NCBI RefSeq assembly: GCF_028372415.1
Contig: NC_092877.1
Location: 211,536,116 to 211,600,115, forward strand
Length of the DNA: 64,000 nucleotides
DNA from: Notamacropus eugenii
Lineage: Eukaryota > Chordata > Mammalia > Diprotodontia > Macropodidae
Direction of reading: 5' to 3'
The position numbers were made by a program, and so were the translations under genes. The notes beneath the pieces are model-generated. The model was given only the letters and a program-made list of their open reading frames with translations, had not been told where the DNA came from and did no database searches. Of this stretch, positions 33,160 through 43,632 are shown piece after piece (position 1 is the stretch's first letter; each line of letters begins with the position of its first letter).

Positions 33160-33824
33160 GCTCAGCTCTTCCTGACTCAGGAAAGTGACACGGTGAGTAG
33201 GTGATGGAGAAGGGATTCAGACACAGGTCCTTTGACTCCAAATCCAGTGTTCATTTTTCTGCACCTCAGTGCCTCAGTGCCAATATAGTAAACATCCTCC
33301 CCATCCTTTACAGATCTATAGACAAAATACAAAGCCAGTGGGAGACACAATGACCACTTACTCAGAAAGGGGAGAACAGTAGCCTCAGGCTGATTCCTTG
33401 CCATGGCAGCATCAGATCTGTCCTGAAGCTCCCTCTAACGGGACCCACTTCATTGATGGGGAAAAAGAAATGTGGGAGAGCACATGGGGGCACTGTCCTC
33501 TCAGAGATAACGCCTCCAAGATAGGTTTTAATGATGGGATTGGAGGCTAAGCCATATTCTAGAACTTCAACTGCTTTTGTTAGTAATGACAGCAGTAATA
33601 AATGAATTGTGGTGAGCTGCCTCTATTTAAAGCTCTTTATCCTCTAAGAGAGTTTTGTTTTCCACTCATTTTAATTTTTAATGAGCTGCTGAGTGGCCCT
33701 CATGTTTGTTCAGTGAATTGGCCTGAAACATAAATACATTTATGAAATTGGTAACGAGCTATCAAACCATCTCCCTTTCCTCCCAAATCTGAATAGCCCC
33801 TTTATGGGAATAACCAGAAAGAAG
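33160..33824. other. MIR remainder, then repeat-poor sequence
   Basis: 33,160-33,280 may be a MIR end. From 33,590 to 33,780 there is AT-rich, apparently unique sequence with the symmetrical segment 'ccactcattttaatttttaa' / 'tgagctgctgagtgg'. Confidence 0.4.
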
Positions 33825-34141
33825 AAAAGTTTGAACTTGTTTGGAATCTCAAAGAACTAGAGACAACGTGGGTGCCCACAGCCTGGGGAATGGCTAAACA
33901 GAGTGTGATACATGAACAGAATGAAATATTACTGCACCATAAGAAGCAAGGACTGGGACAAAGTCTAAGACACATGAGAAAATTTCTGTGAACTAATGCA
34001 GAGTGAAGTAAACAGGACCAGAAAAAAAAAATACACACACGATGACTCTAACAACAGAAAGGGGAGAAACAGTCAAATGAAACTGAATGGGGTGTAATCA
34101 TAACGATAAAGCTTGGCCCTAGAAGAGATGAGAAAAGGTAC
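33825..34141 (+). mobile_element. L1 3' end (second subfamily), split by solo LTR
   Basis: 'gcctggggaatggctaaac', 'gaatgaaatattactgcac' and 'cgatgactctaacaacag' lead up to 'gatgagaaaaggtac'. After the LTR, 34,754-34,790 ('ctttctccttttattgg', 'gaggtgggagaag') continues the same element. Confidence 0.75.
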
Positions 34142-34753
34142 TGTTGGGGGTATAAGCTCAGTTCCATGTGGACAGTCTCGTGCGGGTAAAGGTGAGGACT
34201 TCTAAACCTTAGAGTTCTCATGAGGCCCCCCAGGGAACAGCAAGGAATTGAGGTGTGAGACCGGGCTATCTCGTGCATTTCCGCCTCTTCCCGTGGGAAA
34301 CGTGCTGGGAGAGAGCATCCCCGCCCTCGAGATTGGCCTGGGGTCTGAGCACACCTATTGTTGTCTAACAGGCACAGTATTCAGGTGCAAACTATGCGGC
34401 AGAAGAGCTTAAGTAGGGTCAGGAAAGCCTGAAGGCTCTCTTAGCGCTGAGGGGCCCTTACAGGACAGAAGGCCCCTCTTCCCTCTCTCCTCTCTTCGCT
34501 CTTCCCTCTCCCCTCTCTCCCCACTTCCACTTCCACTTCCAATCTCTTACTGTAAGATCTTTGCCTCCTTGGGAGATTTCTCTCTCCTCAGGAAGAGTTC
34601 CCCCTGCACATGTAACCAGGACCCTGAATAAAGCCTAACCCTTGTTCGACTCTGGAAAGTCTCTTCTCTCATACGTTTATCCGGTTTGGCCAGCCGAAGA
34701 CCTGCGATAGGTAAGGTAAGACTCGGGTAGCCCTTAGGCCTCTAGGCCTGGCA
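34142..34753 (+). mobile_element. Solo LTR of an endogenous retrovirus
   Basis: 612 bp beginning TGTTGGGGG and ending CCTGGCA, with perfect 6-bp target duplications AGGTAC at 34,136-34,141 and 34,754-34,759. It has a pyrimidine-rich stretch at 34.47-34.54 kb and a poly(A) signal AATAAA at 34,627-34,632, followed by about 120 bp that would be R/U5. It is clearly richer in GC and CpG than its surroundings, which suggests limited age. Six-base duplications are typical of class II (betaretrovirus-like) elements. No internal retroviral sequence lies on either side, so it is a recombined solo LTR. Confidence 0.88.
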
Positions 34754-34790
34754 AGGTACCTTTCTCCTTTTATTGGAGAGGTGGGAGAAG

Positions 34791-34970
34791 GGCAACTAGG
34801 TGGTACAGTGGATAAGAGGCTGGGTCTGCAGTCAGGAAAACCTGAGTTCAAATCTAGCCTCAGACACTTACTAATTGTGTGACCCTAGGTAAATCACTTA
34901 CCCCTGTTTGCCTCCATTTCCTCATCTATGAAATGAACTGGAAAAGGAAATGGCAAACCATTTCAGTGTG
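34791..34970 (+). mobile_element. Mar-1-type CORE-SINE, 3' truncated
   Basis: Head 'ggcaactaggtggtacagtg', CORE 'taattgtgtgaccctaggt', and it stops at 'ggcaaaccatttcag', where an opposite-strand SINE begins at once. Confidence 0.85.
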
Positions 34971-35106
34971 TGTGTTCATCCTTCCTTGTCGAAGAAGACC
35001 AGGCCTTCAGAGAAATGATGACATGACTTGCACTTGACTGTGTTTTGAGTGAGGGAAGGCTGTGCAGGTCACCAGCCTTACTTCTCCTCCAGAGCCATCA
35101 TAGCTT
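34971..35106 (-). mobile_element. RTE-tailed SINE, 3' part, head-on with Mar-1 copy
   Basis: Antisense tail 'gttcatccttccttgtcgaa' followed by 'gatgacatgacttgcactt' and 'ctccagagccatca'. It abuts the previous SINE with no spacer. 35,107-35,400 is unrecognised. Confidence 0.8.
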
Positions 35107-35399
35107 CATAGGGGAGAAGTAGTGAATGGTGACTTTCAGGAGAAGCAGATGGAACACTGTACATGGTTGCCAAGCAATCTAAAGTTCTTGGTCCCCAAAT
35201 TTCCTTTCTCTTTTCTTTTCTGGGCTAGGTCACCAATTCACATTTCTGAAAATAAGCTGTGCCTATCCAAATTGTGAGGGCATTGATGGAATTCCAGCAC
35301 TAGTACCTGGCAGAACACATTACTCTTCTCTTTCTAGAGTTAAGATAAACAGTATGGAATATTGAATCTCTTATCAGATACAGTACAGGATGGGGAAGC

Positions 35400-35705
35400 C
35401 TGGTAGAGTGGCTAGAATCAAAGGACCATTTTGCAAAGATGTTATTTATGGGAACTTTTTTTGTTGAAGTGGAGTGAAGGCAACAGAACCAGGAAAACCA
35501 TGCCCAGGAACGACATCCTAAAAGCAAGCAACTTGGAAAGATAAGAATTCTAATTCATGCAATGACTAACTATATTTCCAGAGGACCTTCTGACAGAGAG
35601 GTGATGGCCTCAGGGTACAGACTGAGATTTGCATATCCTTTATATCCTTGATAGTTCATTGTACATAGTAGGTACTTAATATTCATTTGTTAAATGAATA
35701 AATGT
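35400..35705 (+). mobile_element. L1 fragment (second subfamily) then L2 terminus
   Basis: 'gcaacagaaccaggaaaac', 'ttctaattcatgcaatgac' and 'tgacagagaggtgatggc' match the L1 end at 20.6-21.4 kb. 'tacatagtaggtacttaat' (35,660-35,705) is an L2 end. Confidence 0.6.
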
Positions 35706-35849
35706 ACACTTTTAGTTACCATAACATGGTTCTTTCCTATTTGTCCTCCACATGTGGTATATTTTTAATTCCACTGTAATATTTTATAAAATCATACGTC
35801 TTGGGGGAAAAAAGCGAAATTGAAAGAAAGACAGTCCAGCATCTTTGCT

Positions 35850-35950
35850 ATAGCCCTCCTTCACTCAAAACAAAGTCAAGTGCAAGTCATGTCATCATTT
35901 CTCTGATGGCATGGTCTTCTTTGGCAACGAAGGATGAACACAACAACCAC
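35850..35950 (+). mobile_element. RTE-tailed SINE, 3' end only
   Basis: 'gccctccttcactcaaaac', 'agtgcaagtcatgtcatc' and 'cttctttggcaacgaagg' with 'atgaacacaacaacc'. About 100 bp of tail. Confidence 0.8.
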
Positions 35951-35964
35951 TACCCACAGTATTA

Positions 35965-36068
35965 GCTAAGGAAGACCCAGAAAAGAAAATTCTTACCACC
36001 AATGGTTCCCATTTGATGGTGCCAAGGACTTTGGTGGTAAGAATTTTCTTTTCTGGGTATTCCTTAGC
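35965..36068. repeat. Near-perfect 38-bp inverted repeat (hairpin)
   Basis: Arms 35,965-36,002 and 36,031-36,068 are reverse complements at 37 of 38 positions, with a 28-nt loop. The inner stem is 'aattcttaccaccaa' / 'ttggtggtaagaatt'. It begins 15 bp after the SINE tail and ends against an AT/TG microsatellite. Confidence 0.95.
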
Positions 36069-36125
36069 ATATATGTATGTATAGATGTATATCTATATAT
36101 GTGTGTGTATATATATAAATGGAAA
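36069..36125. repeat. AT/TG simple repeat
   Basis: Alternating TA, TG and TATG units. Confidence 0.85.
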
Positions 36126-36179
36126 TCACATTAAAAATATACATTTTGGCTTTTCTAGCTCACTTGAAGCTAAAACCTC

Positions 36180-36410
36180 CTAAAGTGTTGTCTCCCCCAT
36201 TAGAATGAGAACTCTTTGAAAGTAGGGACTGTCTCGTTCTATTTGTATCCTCAGTATTTAGCACAGTGCCTCACACATAGAAGATGCCCAATACATGTTT
36301 TTTCATTCATTCAATCTTGTTAGGTCTCAATTTCTTTTTTGTAAAATGAGGGATGGTACTAGATGGACTCTGAGGTCCCTTCCAGAGCTAGATGTATGAT
36401 ATGATTAATG
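36180..36410 (+). mobile_element. L2 terminus and MIR3 end
   Basis: 36,180-36,320: 'gaatgagaactctttgaaa' and 'cagtgcctcacacatagaa'. 36,330-36,410: 'tctgaggtcccttccagag', the MIR3 terminal phrase. Confidence 0.7.
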
Positions 36411-37405
36411 TGTCCATTGGTTTTGGTGAATTGTGGGTCTTTTTCTCTTTTTTAAAACCTTGGAACGAGAGATTGCCTGTTGGGGAAGGGAGGGAGGAGG
36501 GACATATTCAGAGACTCAGAAATGTGAGGTTGGTAGAAGAAGAAAAGATAGCAATAAAAATATGATTTTTAAAAAAGTATATGGTGGAGACAGACACATG
36601 CTTGTGAGAGGAAAAATCTTGAGAATGAATCTGTGGATAATCTTAAATTCCTAATTTTGAGAATTTGGGTATTGGCCTTCTAGAGGGATAAGAATTCTTT
36701 AATAGAATGCTTCTTGGAGAAGGAAGAGGTGGGCCACCATGGCCCCTGGTCCTGTGATGAAAAGACTGCAGCTTCACAATGGAGCTGGGATGAGGATCTG
36801 ATAGGTGACTGGGACCCTGTCAACTTTCCCTGTTTTTGCTATGCACCCTTCAGTAAGAGCAGATGTGAAGGAAAGGGAATTCATTTATCAGTCCCCCAAA
36901 GTGTGTTTACCTTCTGAGGTGTTGGATTGCTTTATGTCTTTCTTTATCTGCTTATAGGTTCCTATGAGGACACTGTTATGTATCATATGTTTTCTATGGG
37001 ACAAAATAAGGCAGTCAACAAGCATTTATTAAATGTTTACTGTGTGCCAAACACTTCTAAGTACTTAAAAGAAGAAAAACTAGAGTTCTAGGAATCCTGA
37101 ACTCACTCTTGTATCTTTTACTTTTAGAACCTGAATAATACAGATAATAGCATATTCCTTTCAGAAACTTCCAAAAGGATACTAAAGCATTAGTAATGCT
37201 TTATTAAGGATGTGTAGGATTTAGAGGGGAATCCGAAGAGAAAAATATGAATTTAGCTCTTCCAAATGTAATGGGGGTTTGAGATATGCTTAAATCCCCT
37301 AAGATGGAGTCACCCACAGTAGGGAATTCCTCCTAGGAGATGGGAGTAATGGAGCATTCTGTGTTGGCCTACAATATGCTTAATAAAGGTCTTGTTGACT
37401 TGGAA
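36411..37405. other. Largely unrecognised
   Basis: Only 37,010-37,090 ('caacaagcatttattaaatg', 'actgtgtgccaaacact') is identifiable, as the start of the unresolved interspersed repeat. Two frames of 67-73 codons (36,433-36,917) have no recognisable feature. Confidence 0.5.
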
Positions 37406-37620
37406 AAAAAAAAGAAATCCCACTGCAGACATTTCCTAGATATGTGATGCTGAGTGAATCACATAACCTCTCTAGAGCTCAGTTCTTTCATTTGAAGTAG
37501 GACAATATCATCTGCCCCAAAGGGTTGTCATGAGGTTCAAATAAGACCATGTATGAAAAGTGGTTTTCAAACCATTTAGTACTTTAAGTGCTAAATAAAT
37601 TAAATGAACGTTATGAGCAT
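37406..37620 (+). mobile_element. MIR-type SINE
   Basis: 'tagatatgtgatgctgagtg', 'cctctctagagctcagttc' and 'gttgtcatgaggttcaaat' in order, ending 'gtgctaaataaatt'. Confidence 0.7.
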
Positions 37621-38749
37621 CACTTATCTCACTATTCTCATTTTATAGTGTGCAGACATAAAAGGTTTGAGGACAAATTAATATCTTGCTATTACTATTT
37701 TATATCTAATAATTTTCAGACAATTGCATAGTTGGGTAAAATGGTGGCTATTATAATGGAATCAGAGTTTGAGATGGAGGCTCATCTTTTGTAGATTCAC
37801 TGAAAGCATCTTTGGGATAACTCCAGCAACAGATAAGATGACAAGGATAAAACATACTTCATCCTGTTTCCACTTGGTGGTTTTAATTCTCCTACTAGGT
37901 CTTTATTATATCTTGAAAGCTTTTCAGGCCACATACTTTAGAGATTATGTGTTTCTGGCATACTGACTTCTATTTAAAATGTTCTTAAATATCTATGGAT
38001 CATTGCTACGTTTAGGTGGTTGTGGGCAACAATTCTGTCTGGAGCGATTCTCTGATTCCAATACATTTTGTCTGCTGAATTCTCAAGTATATTTAGAGGG
38101 CTGTATTTGTACTACAGGAATTTATTGTCTGTTAGTTTTTAAAGGATAGAGAGCTTCTTGTATCTAATTCCAGCCACTTGATCATGACTTTCTAGTACAG
38201 CCCTGGCTTGACACTCTAGTGGGTGTTGCTGTGGAAACATGAGATGCAGAAGTATGACAGCAAACAGGCTTTTTACTCAAAGTTCACAGGGCTTAGGCCA
38301 TTGACCTTGACTTTGGAAAGTAAGCTGGAAAAGAATTAAAGACTGAGAATCCATCTTATCTGTTCACATGGTGGAGCCAAAGTGGTTTGGTCTTTTCCCT
38401 GGACATTTACCCTACTTCCCAGGACTCTTCAAGGGTTGCTGATTCAAGTGATGGAGATTGGGACCTAAGGGAGTAATCCAGAGACTGCCAGAAGGAGTGT
38501 GGTGAGTGAGAATGGATGAGCCAAAGCCCCCTTTTTCCAGTTTAACTTCTAGATAATTAATTTCTGATCTGCTTCTACTTGATGAACAGGAGAAGTGCGT
38601 GAGATGTCAATCAGTAATTCTCAACTCCTAATCAAAAGCAGCTATTATTTACACTTTTTTCCCCATTATTATTTAAATTCCTATTCCATTTGCTTAATTT
38701 CATATAAAAATTGGGGACTACCAACCCAGGCTAATTGTAGGCTCAAGGA
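37621..38749. other. Repeat-poor stretch
   Basis: No mobile element recognised in about 1.1 kb and no coding signal. It includes the nuclear-receptor-like motifs listed separately. Confidence 0.5.
38276..38318 (+). promoter_or_regulatory. Nuclear-receptor-type motif pair (candidate)
   Basis: CAAAGTTCA at 38,278-38,286 resembles an HNF4/direct-repeat-1 site. TGACCTTGACTTTGG at 38,302-38,316 contains an ERR/SF1-like TGACCTTGA next to another half-site. The sites are 15 bp apart in otherwise unique sequence. Prediction only. Confidence 0.3.
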
Positions 38750-38836
38750 TATCTCTATCTCTATCTATCTATCTATCTGTATGTATGTATGTATGTATGT
38801 ATCACGTATGTATGTATATTTGTATATATTTATATT
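38750..38836. repeat. (ATCT)n/(ATGT)n microsatellite
   Basis: ATCT units pass directly into GTAT units with one 'atcacgtatg' interruption. Confidence 0.95.
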
Positions 38837-39072
38837 GGCATCTCGGATAGAGGGCAAGACCTGGAGTCAGGAAGACCTGTGTTCAAATCTGGCCTCAGAT
38901 AGTTACTAACTTTGTGACCCTGGGCAAGTCACTTAACCCTGTGGCCTCAGTTTCCTCTTTTGTAAAATGAGTTGGAGAAGGAAATGGAAATCACTCTAGT
39001 ATCTTTGCCAAGAAAACCCTAAATGGGGTCATGAAGACTTGGACACAACTGAAACAACTGAATAACAACAAA
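38837..39072 (+). mobile_element. Mar-1-type CORE-SINE
   Basis: 'gacctggagtcaggaagac', 'ctttgtgaccctgggcaag', 'tctttgccaagaaaaccc' and 'cttggacacaactgaaac', with an A-rich end. 39,073-39,299 contains a small TACA microsatellite and otherwise nothing. Confidence 0.9.
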
Positions 39073-39299
39073 AATACTTCTGTATACATACATACATACA
39101 TATATACAGTACTGAGAGTCCTTTGAGAACCAAACCTAAACACAATGTGACTATACATGAAAGGTTAGGTTATGATTACATCCAAGACTACTATTCTACA
39201 TATGAGTATCCCCTATTACATGTGGGATCCCACTTTCTATATGCATGAACTTTATTACAAATGACAGTTCTATTTACTTTAGATCAATGAGATTACATC

Positions 39300-40300
39300 G
39301 GGTCAGTATTAGATATTTGCGATCTAGATTTCTGCATTGATATGTTTCAGTTTCCACTATTTCATTGAATAATCTGCATTGATCAAGAAGCCCAAGTTAT
39401 TTAAAGCTCATTTTTTTGTAATTTCTGGTAGAAATTACCTGATACTGAATTGTTATCACAAAGTCTTCAACTTCTGCATGACTCAAGCTTTTGTTCTACA
39501 CAACAATCTATTGACATATTTTTGTCTGATTTAGGTGGATGTCACCTACAAAGTGCCTGTTGGTTTTACTTTTAATCTTAGCTGTATCATGCCTCTGTCC
39601 AGAGAAAAACCATTTTCAGTTATATTTGATAAACCCAGTTTTTTACACTTGTTGACAGCTTCTACTATTGTTTTGTGAAGTGAGGTCTCTTTGTTTAGCA
39701 AGTATTCATGTAAATTTTAAATGTTTATTTTGTGCTTTGAGAACTGATATTAATCCTTTCTCATCTTTTTGACAAGGAAGTGTTAATCTTTCTATAACTG
39801 CTTTGAATGATGAGCTCTACGTTTCATTAATATTGTAAGGAGTTTTGTTTGGATACCATCTATATCAACTATCCATTTTTACCGTACCAAAAGTTGACTG
39901 GCATTTCATATGTATTAATTGCTGTTAACATATTCTTCCTGTTAAAATTTGACTTTAGGATGCCAGTAAGCTTCTTAAAATGCACAGCCTCAGCTTTCTC
40001 TTTAATGGCCTTATGCTCAATGTGTCTTATCTAGAAAAGACTAAAGTATATGTAAATATCTTCTTCATTCGTTGGTTCAATCTAACCTCTAACCTTTGGT
40101 CTCTTTCTTTCTTACATTAAGAATTTTATATTTATCAAGTCCAAATGACATTTTGATATAGTAGGTATATAATGGCTTTTTCAGTGGAGCTATATACATG
40201 TATATCATCCCTCTACATTAGGTGATTAATATAATGTTTCGGTACAATGTCTCTTTGACTTAAAACCCAGACTTAATTCTTTTGAGAAGTAATGATAATG
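39300..40300 (-). mobile_element. R4/Dong-clade LINE, decayed reverse transcriptase C-terminal half
   Basis: Translation of the minus strand, allowing frame changes and stops, gives a consistent series of R4-clade landmarks in the right order. F-G-L-D-K-Y-K-I-L is at 40,118-40,147. K-L-T-G-I-L-K-S-N-F-N-R-K-N and A-I-N-T-Y-E-M-P fall around 39.90-39.99 kb. E-R-L-T-L-P-C-Q-K-D-E-K-G-L-I falls at about 39.75-39.80 kb. A late C-R-L-[F]-N-E motif is at about 39.36-39.39 kb, where the second Cys is Phe. In the clade the same order reads F-G-L-D-K-C, A-I-N-T-x-A-x-P, E-R-L-x-x-P-R-K-E-G-G-R-G-L and C-R-L-C. More than five disruptions mark it as very old. Neither terminus of the element is visible. 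Confidence 0.75.
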
Positions 40301-40544
40301 GCTTGAGGTCCAGGCAGAATCATAGTGGGCTTAAACTATCTCCCAGGAAGATGCCACGTTTCATATTAATTGTTCTGGACATTACTACGTTGGTGCCATG
40401 CCTTAAAGAGAGAACAGGTTTTCATATGGACATCAAGTACACTATTGTTCTAAGTATATTTGCAACTTTTAAAATATATTTGTAGTACGTTAATATTCTA
40501 GTAGTTTATAAGTCAAAAGTTTTGTGGTAATAATTGTTAAAAGT

Positions 40545-40785
40545 CAGAATTTATAGAGGGCTTTAAAGTTTGCAAAAGGCTTTATATATGTTATCTCATT
40601 TTATCCTCACAACCACCTCATGAGGCTACTACTATCCCTATTTTATAGATAAGGAAACTGAGGCTGACAAGTTAAGTGACTTGTCCTGGGCTACACAGCT
40701 AGTAAAGGTCTGAGGCAAGATTCAAACTCAGGTCTTTCTAATGCCAAATCTTCCGTTCTACTCACTTTGATAACTCGCTGTCTGA
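40545..40785 (-). mobile_element. MIR, nearly complete
   Basis: 'ttatctcattttatcctc', 'acaaccacctcatgaggc', 'aggaaactgaggctgacaa' and 'gggctacacagctagtaaa' run in antisense order. Confidence 0.85.
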
Positions 40786-40929
40786 GTGAAGCTATAATCA
40801 GTCAAGGTGAGGTAAATGTTACAGTGGTTTTGGGTGGTTTGTTCAATAATCACCAAATCAATTATTTATATTTGCATGAGGAATTCTATGGTTAACCACA
40901 CTCATATCATCCCTCAGCCTGTCATCTCA

Positions 40930-41412
40930 ATCAATCAACAAATTAACAAGCATTTATTAAGCACCCAGCTATGTGCCAGGCACTGAGAATCTGAATACAA
41001 AGAAGGAAACAATTCCTATGCCCAAGAAGCTTATATTCTCATGTGGGAGACATATGCAAAATAAACAGAAAGATAATAAATACAAAGCAGTTAAAGACAA
41101 GGTAGAAAGAAAGACATTCCATGAATCAGAGGTGAGAAGGAGGTGCATTCCAGGCAAGCGGGATGACTAGTGCAAAGATATGAAGACAGGAGATGGAGGA
41201 CAGAGAGAAAGCCAGCTGGGCTAGATGGTGAAGTGTGGAAGGGGCATAAATATAATGAGGCTAGAAAGATAGGTTGGTGCCAGATGGCAAAGGGTTTTAA
41301 ATGATAAACAAATTTATATTTTACTTTAGAGACAATAGGGAGACAATAGAATTGATTGAATTTCAGAAGAGTGGCATGTTCAGATAAATGCTTCAGGAAA
41401 ATCACTTTGACA
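40930..41412 (+). mobile_element. Long mammalian interspersed repeat (class unresolved), best copy
   Basis: 'caagcatttattaagcacc', 'agctatgtgccaggcactga', 'aagcttatattctcatgtgg', 'ggaggtgcattccaggcaa', 'gatggcaaagggttttaaat' and 'gcttcaggaaaatcacttt' give the element in order. I recall this order from other mammals but cannot place it in a class. Confidence 0.6.
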
Positions 41413-41414
41413 GT

Positions 41415-41560
41415 TATTGATGGTTTGTATTTTTCCTTTGAAAACTGTTGGTTCATATATTTTGATTATGTATCAGTTGGAAAATGGTTATTCTTATAAA
41501 TTTGAATCAGTTCCCTATGTATCTTAGAAATAAGACCTTTATCAGAGAAATTATATTAAT
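41415..41560 (-). mobile_element. L1 ORF2-end fragment
   Basis: 'tatcagttggaaaatggtta', 'cttataaatttgaatcagtt' and 'agacctttatcagagaaat' match antisense L1. Confidence 0.65.
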
Positions 41561-41719
41561 ATATAATTAATTAAATTCTATTACAATAAAACCTTGCTTT
41601 AGAAATTCATGGTTTTATATGAAATCTTTTTCTGTTCTTTATAAATGGAGATTTTTATGGTTTGTGACATTTGTCAAGTTCACAATTTTAAAAAGAACAT
41701 TTAAAACAAATAAACAATC

Positions 41720-42260
41720 TATGTCTATAATCCTGACCTCTCTTCTGAGTTGTAAACCTGCATCTCCAAAAAGACAGTTCTGCAGGAATGTGCCATCAGG
41801 CCCTCAAAAACAAACTTATCTCTCCTCCTTTTGACATCACTATTTCTGTCTTTGGTGTCATTGTTTATTTGGTCTCCCAAGTTCATAATCTGGGGATCAT
41901 CTCTGACTCTTCACTCTTCTTCAATCAGTTCAATCAGTCTCATTGGTTCTACTAGAATAGTGTCTTTCATATTTTTTCTCTGTTCTCAATGTCATTGTCC
42001 TACCTAGTATTGGTTCTCATTTCTAGCTGCTAGAACTATTGGAAAAACATCCTAACAGGTCATATCACCTCTACTCTCTCTCCCTTCATCTTTCAGGTTA
42101 CTGCCCAAGTTACCTTTATTATATATGTCTGGTCAAGTCATCCCTTTGCTCAGACATCTTCAATGACATCCTGTTGCCCCTTGTCTACCGAACATTCAAG
42201 GTTCTCTGCAATTCACCACTATCCTACTTTTTTAGTCTTATCTGTATATATTTACTAGTA
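41720..42260 (+). mobile_element. L2 coding-region relic
   Basis: 'cctgacctctcttctgagt', 'atcatctctgactcttcac' and 'gttctctgcaattcaccac' follow the order of L2 ORF2 near its 3' end. Reading frames are lost. Confidence 0.7.
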
Positions 42261-43029
42261 TGACCTTGGTTCACATCTATGAGGTAAATTCTTATAATAG
42301 GCCCTGGATTTGTAGCAATCCTGTGCTGAGGAAGTGGCCCATACTTATACCCCCCAACAGACAGCAGAACTTTTTAATAATGAGCTAGGGTTTTAGCTTC
42401 CAGCACTGTGCTAAGAATGACTTTCTTGAGTGGTTCCTAGTGTTCAGTGTAGCAAACAAAAGGAGACCAAACAAATTAAAGACAAGACCAATCGCAGGTG
42501 TGAAGTAGAACTAAGGGAGAGTCAGGGTAGGGACCATCCTTTCCTCCTCTCAGGTTTTCCTTCAGCACTCCTGCTAGTGGAATGAATATGCTTCAATACC
42601 ATCCCCTACTCATGGTTGCACATCCCTCTACTAGTTCCTGCAGAGATCACCTCTTAGGGGTCTGGAAATAAAGAGAACTGAAGGTGTCCTGGTCACTGGC
42701 TTTCATGTAGCACTGTTGTCATCATTTGTCCCTCTCTTTTCTTCTCTCCTCACATTTTCTTTAACTTACCATACTATCAAAAAATCCATGTCTCTCCCTC
42801 CCTCCCTATCTTTCCCCCCTCCCCTCTAGCCCAGGCTGATCTTAGAGTTAGTTTCCTCTTTTCTCTGACTAGGAAGATACAAAAAAATTTGTAGATACAA
42901 ATCCTAGAGGGCTTTGTGGCCAAGCTACCTTGGGTAATCATATTACTTTGTGTTAAGACACAAGACTTGAGTGGAAGTCTCCTGACATTGACACCAGCCC
43001 TCCATCCTAATCCATGTTTCCCCTCTATC
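42261..43029. other. No recognised feature
   Basis: Pyrimidine-rich around 42.8 kb; no repeat or gene identified. Confidence 0.5.
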
Positions 43030-43330
43030 TCATTTTACTATCCTCCAGAGCCTTCTCTTCAGAATGAATAACTGCCTATTGCTCTGTACTCTTTCACTTC
43101 CATATCTTCATACCTACTACTCTATGTGTCTAAAATATCTTTCCTTTCTATCTTTGCTTATTTAATGCCTAATCTTCCTTTAAAGCCTGAATAAAATGCT
43201 ACTTCTAGTTCATAAGCTCCAGGAGGGCAGGGACCATGTGTTATCTAAATGTAGTTATCTCCCAGACACCCTGACATAGAGCTCTGAATATAGTAGGAGA
43301 TTAATAAATGTCTGCTGATTTTTTTAAAAA
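43030..43330 (+). mobile_element. L2 3' terminus
   Basis: 'ataagctccaggagggcagg', 'gaccatgtgttatctaaat' and 'ggagattaataaatgtctgc' are the L2 3' UTR and end. Confidence 0.8.
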
Positions 43331-43420
43331 TAAATTTTGATTGATATCTTTGATTTTTTTTTATCAACTACATTTTTCAATGTATCCATCTTTGACTAGG
43401 AGCAGACTAAAGCTGGTAAG

Positions 43421-43630
43421 GCAGTTAGGTGGTTCAGTGGATAGAGTGTGAAGATCTGAGTTCAAATCCAGTCTCAGATACTCACTATGTGACCCTGGGC
43501 CAATCTCTTAACTTCTGTCTACCATAATCCACTTGAGAAGGAAATGGCAAACCACACCGGAATCTCTGCCAAGAAACTCCCATATGGGGTCACAAAGAGT
43601 CAGACCCAACTGAAGGACTGAATAGCAACC
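43421..43630 (+). mobile_element. Mar-1-type CORE-SINE
   Basis: Head 'ggcagttaggtggttcagtg', 'gagttcaaatccagtctca', 'tatggggtcacaaagagtca' and the end 'ctgaatagcaacc'. 7SL-like sequence begins within three bases of its last base. Confidence 0.88.
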
Positions 43631-43632
43631 AG

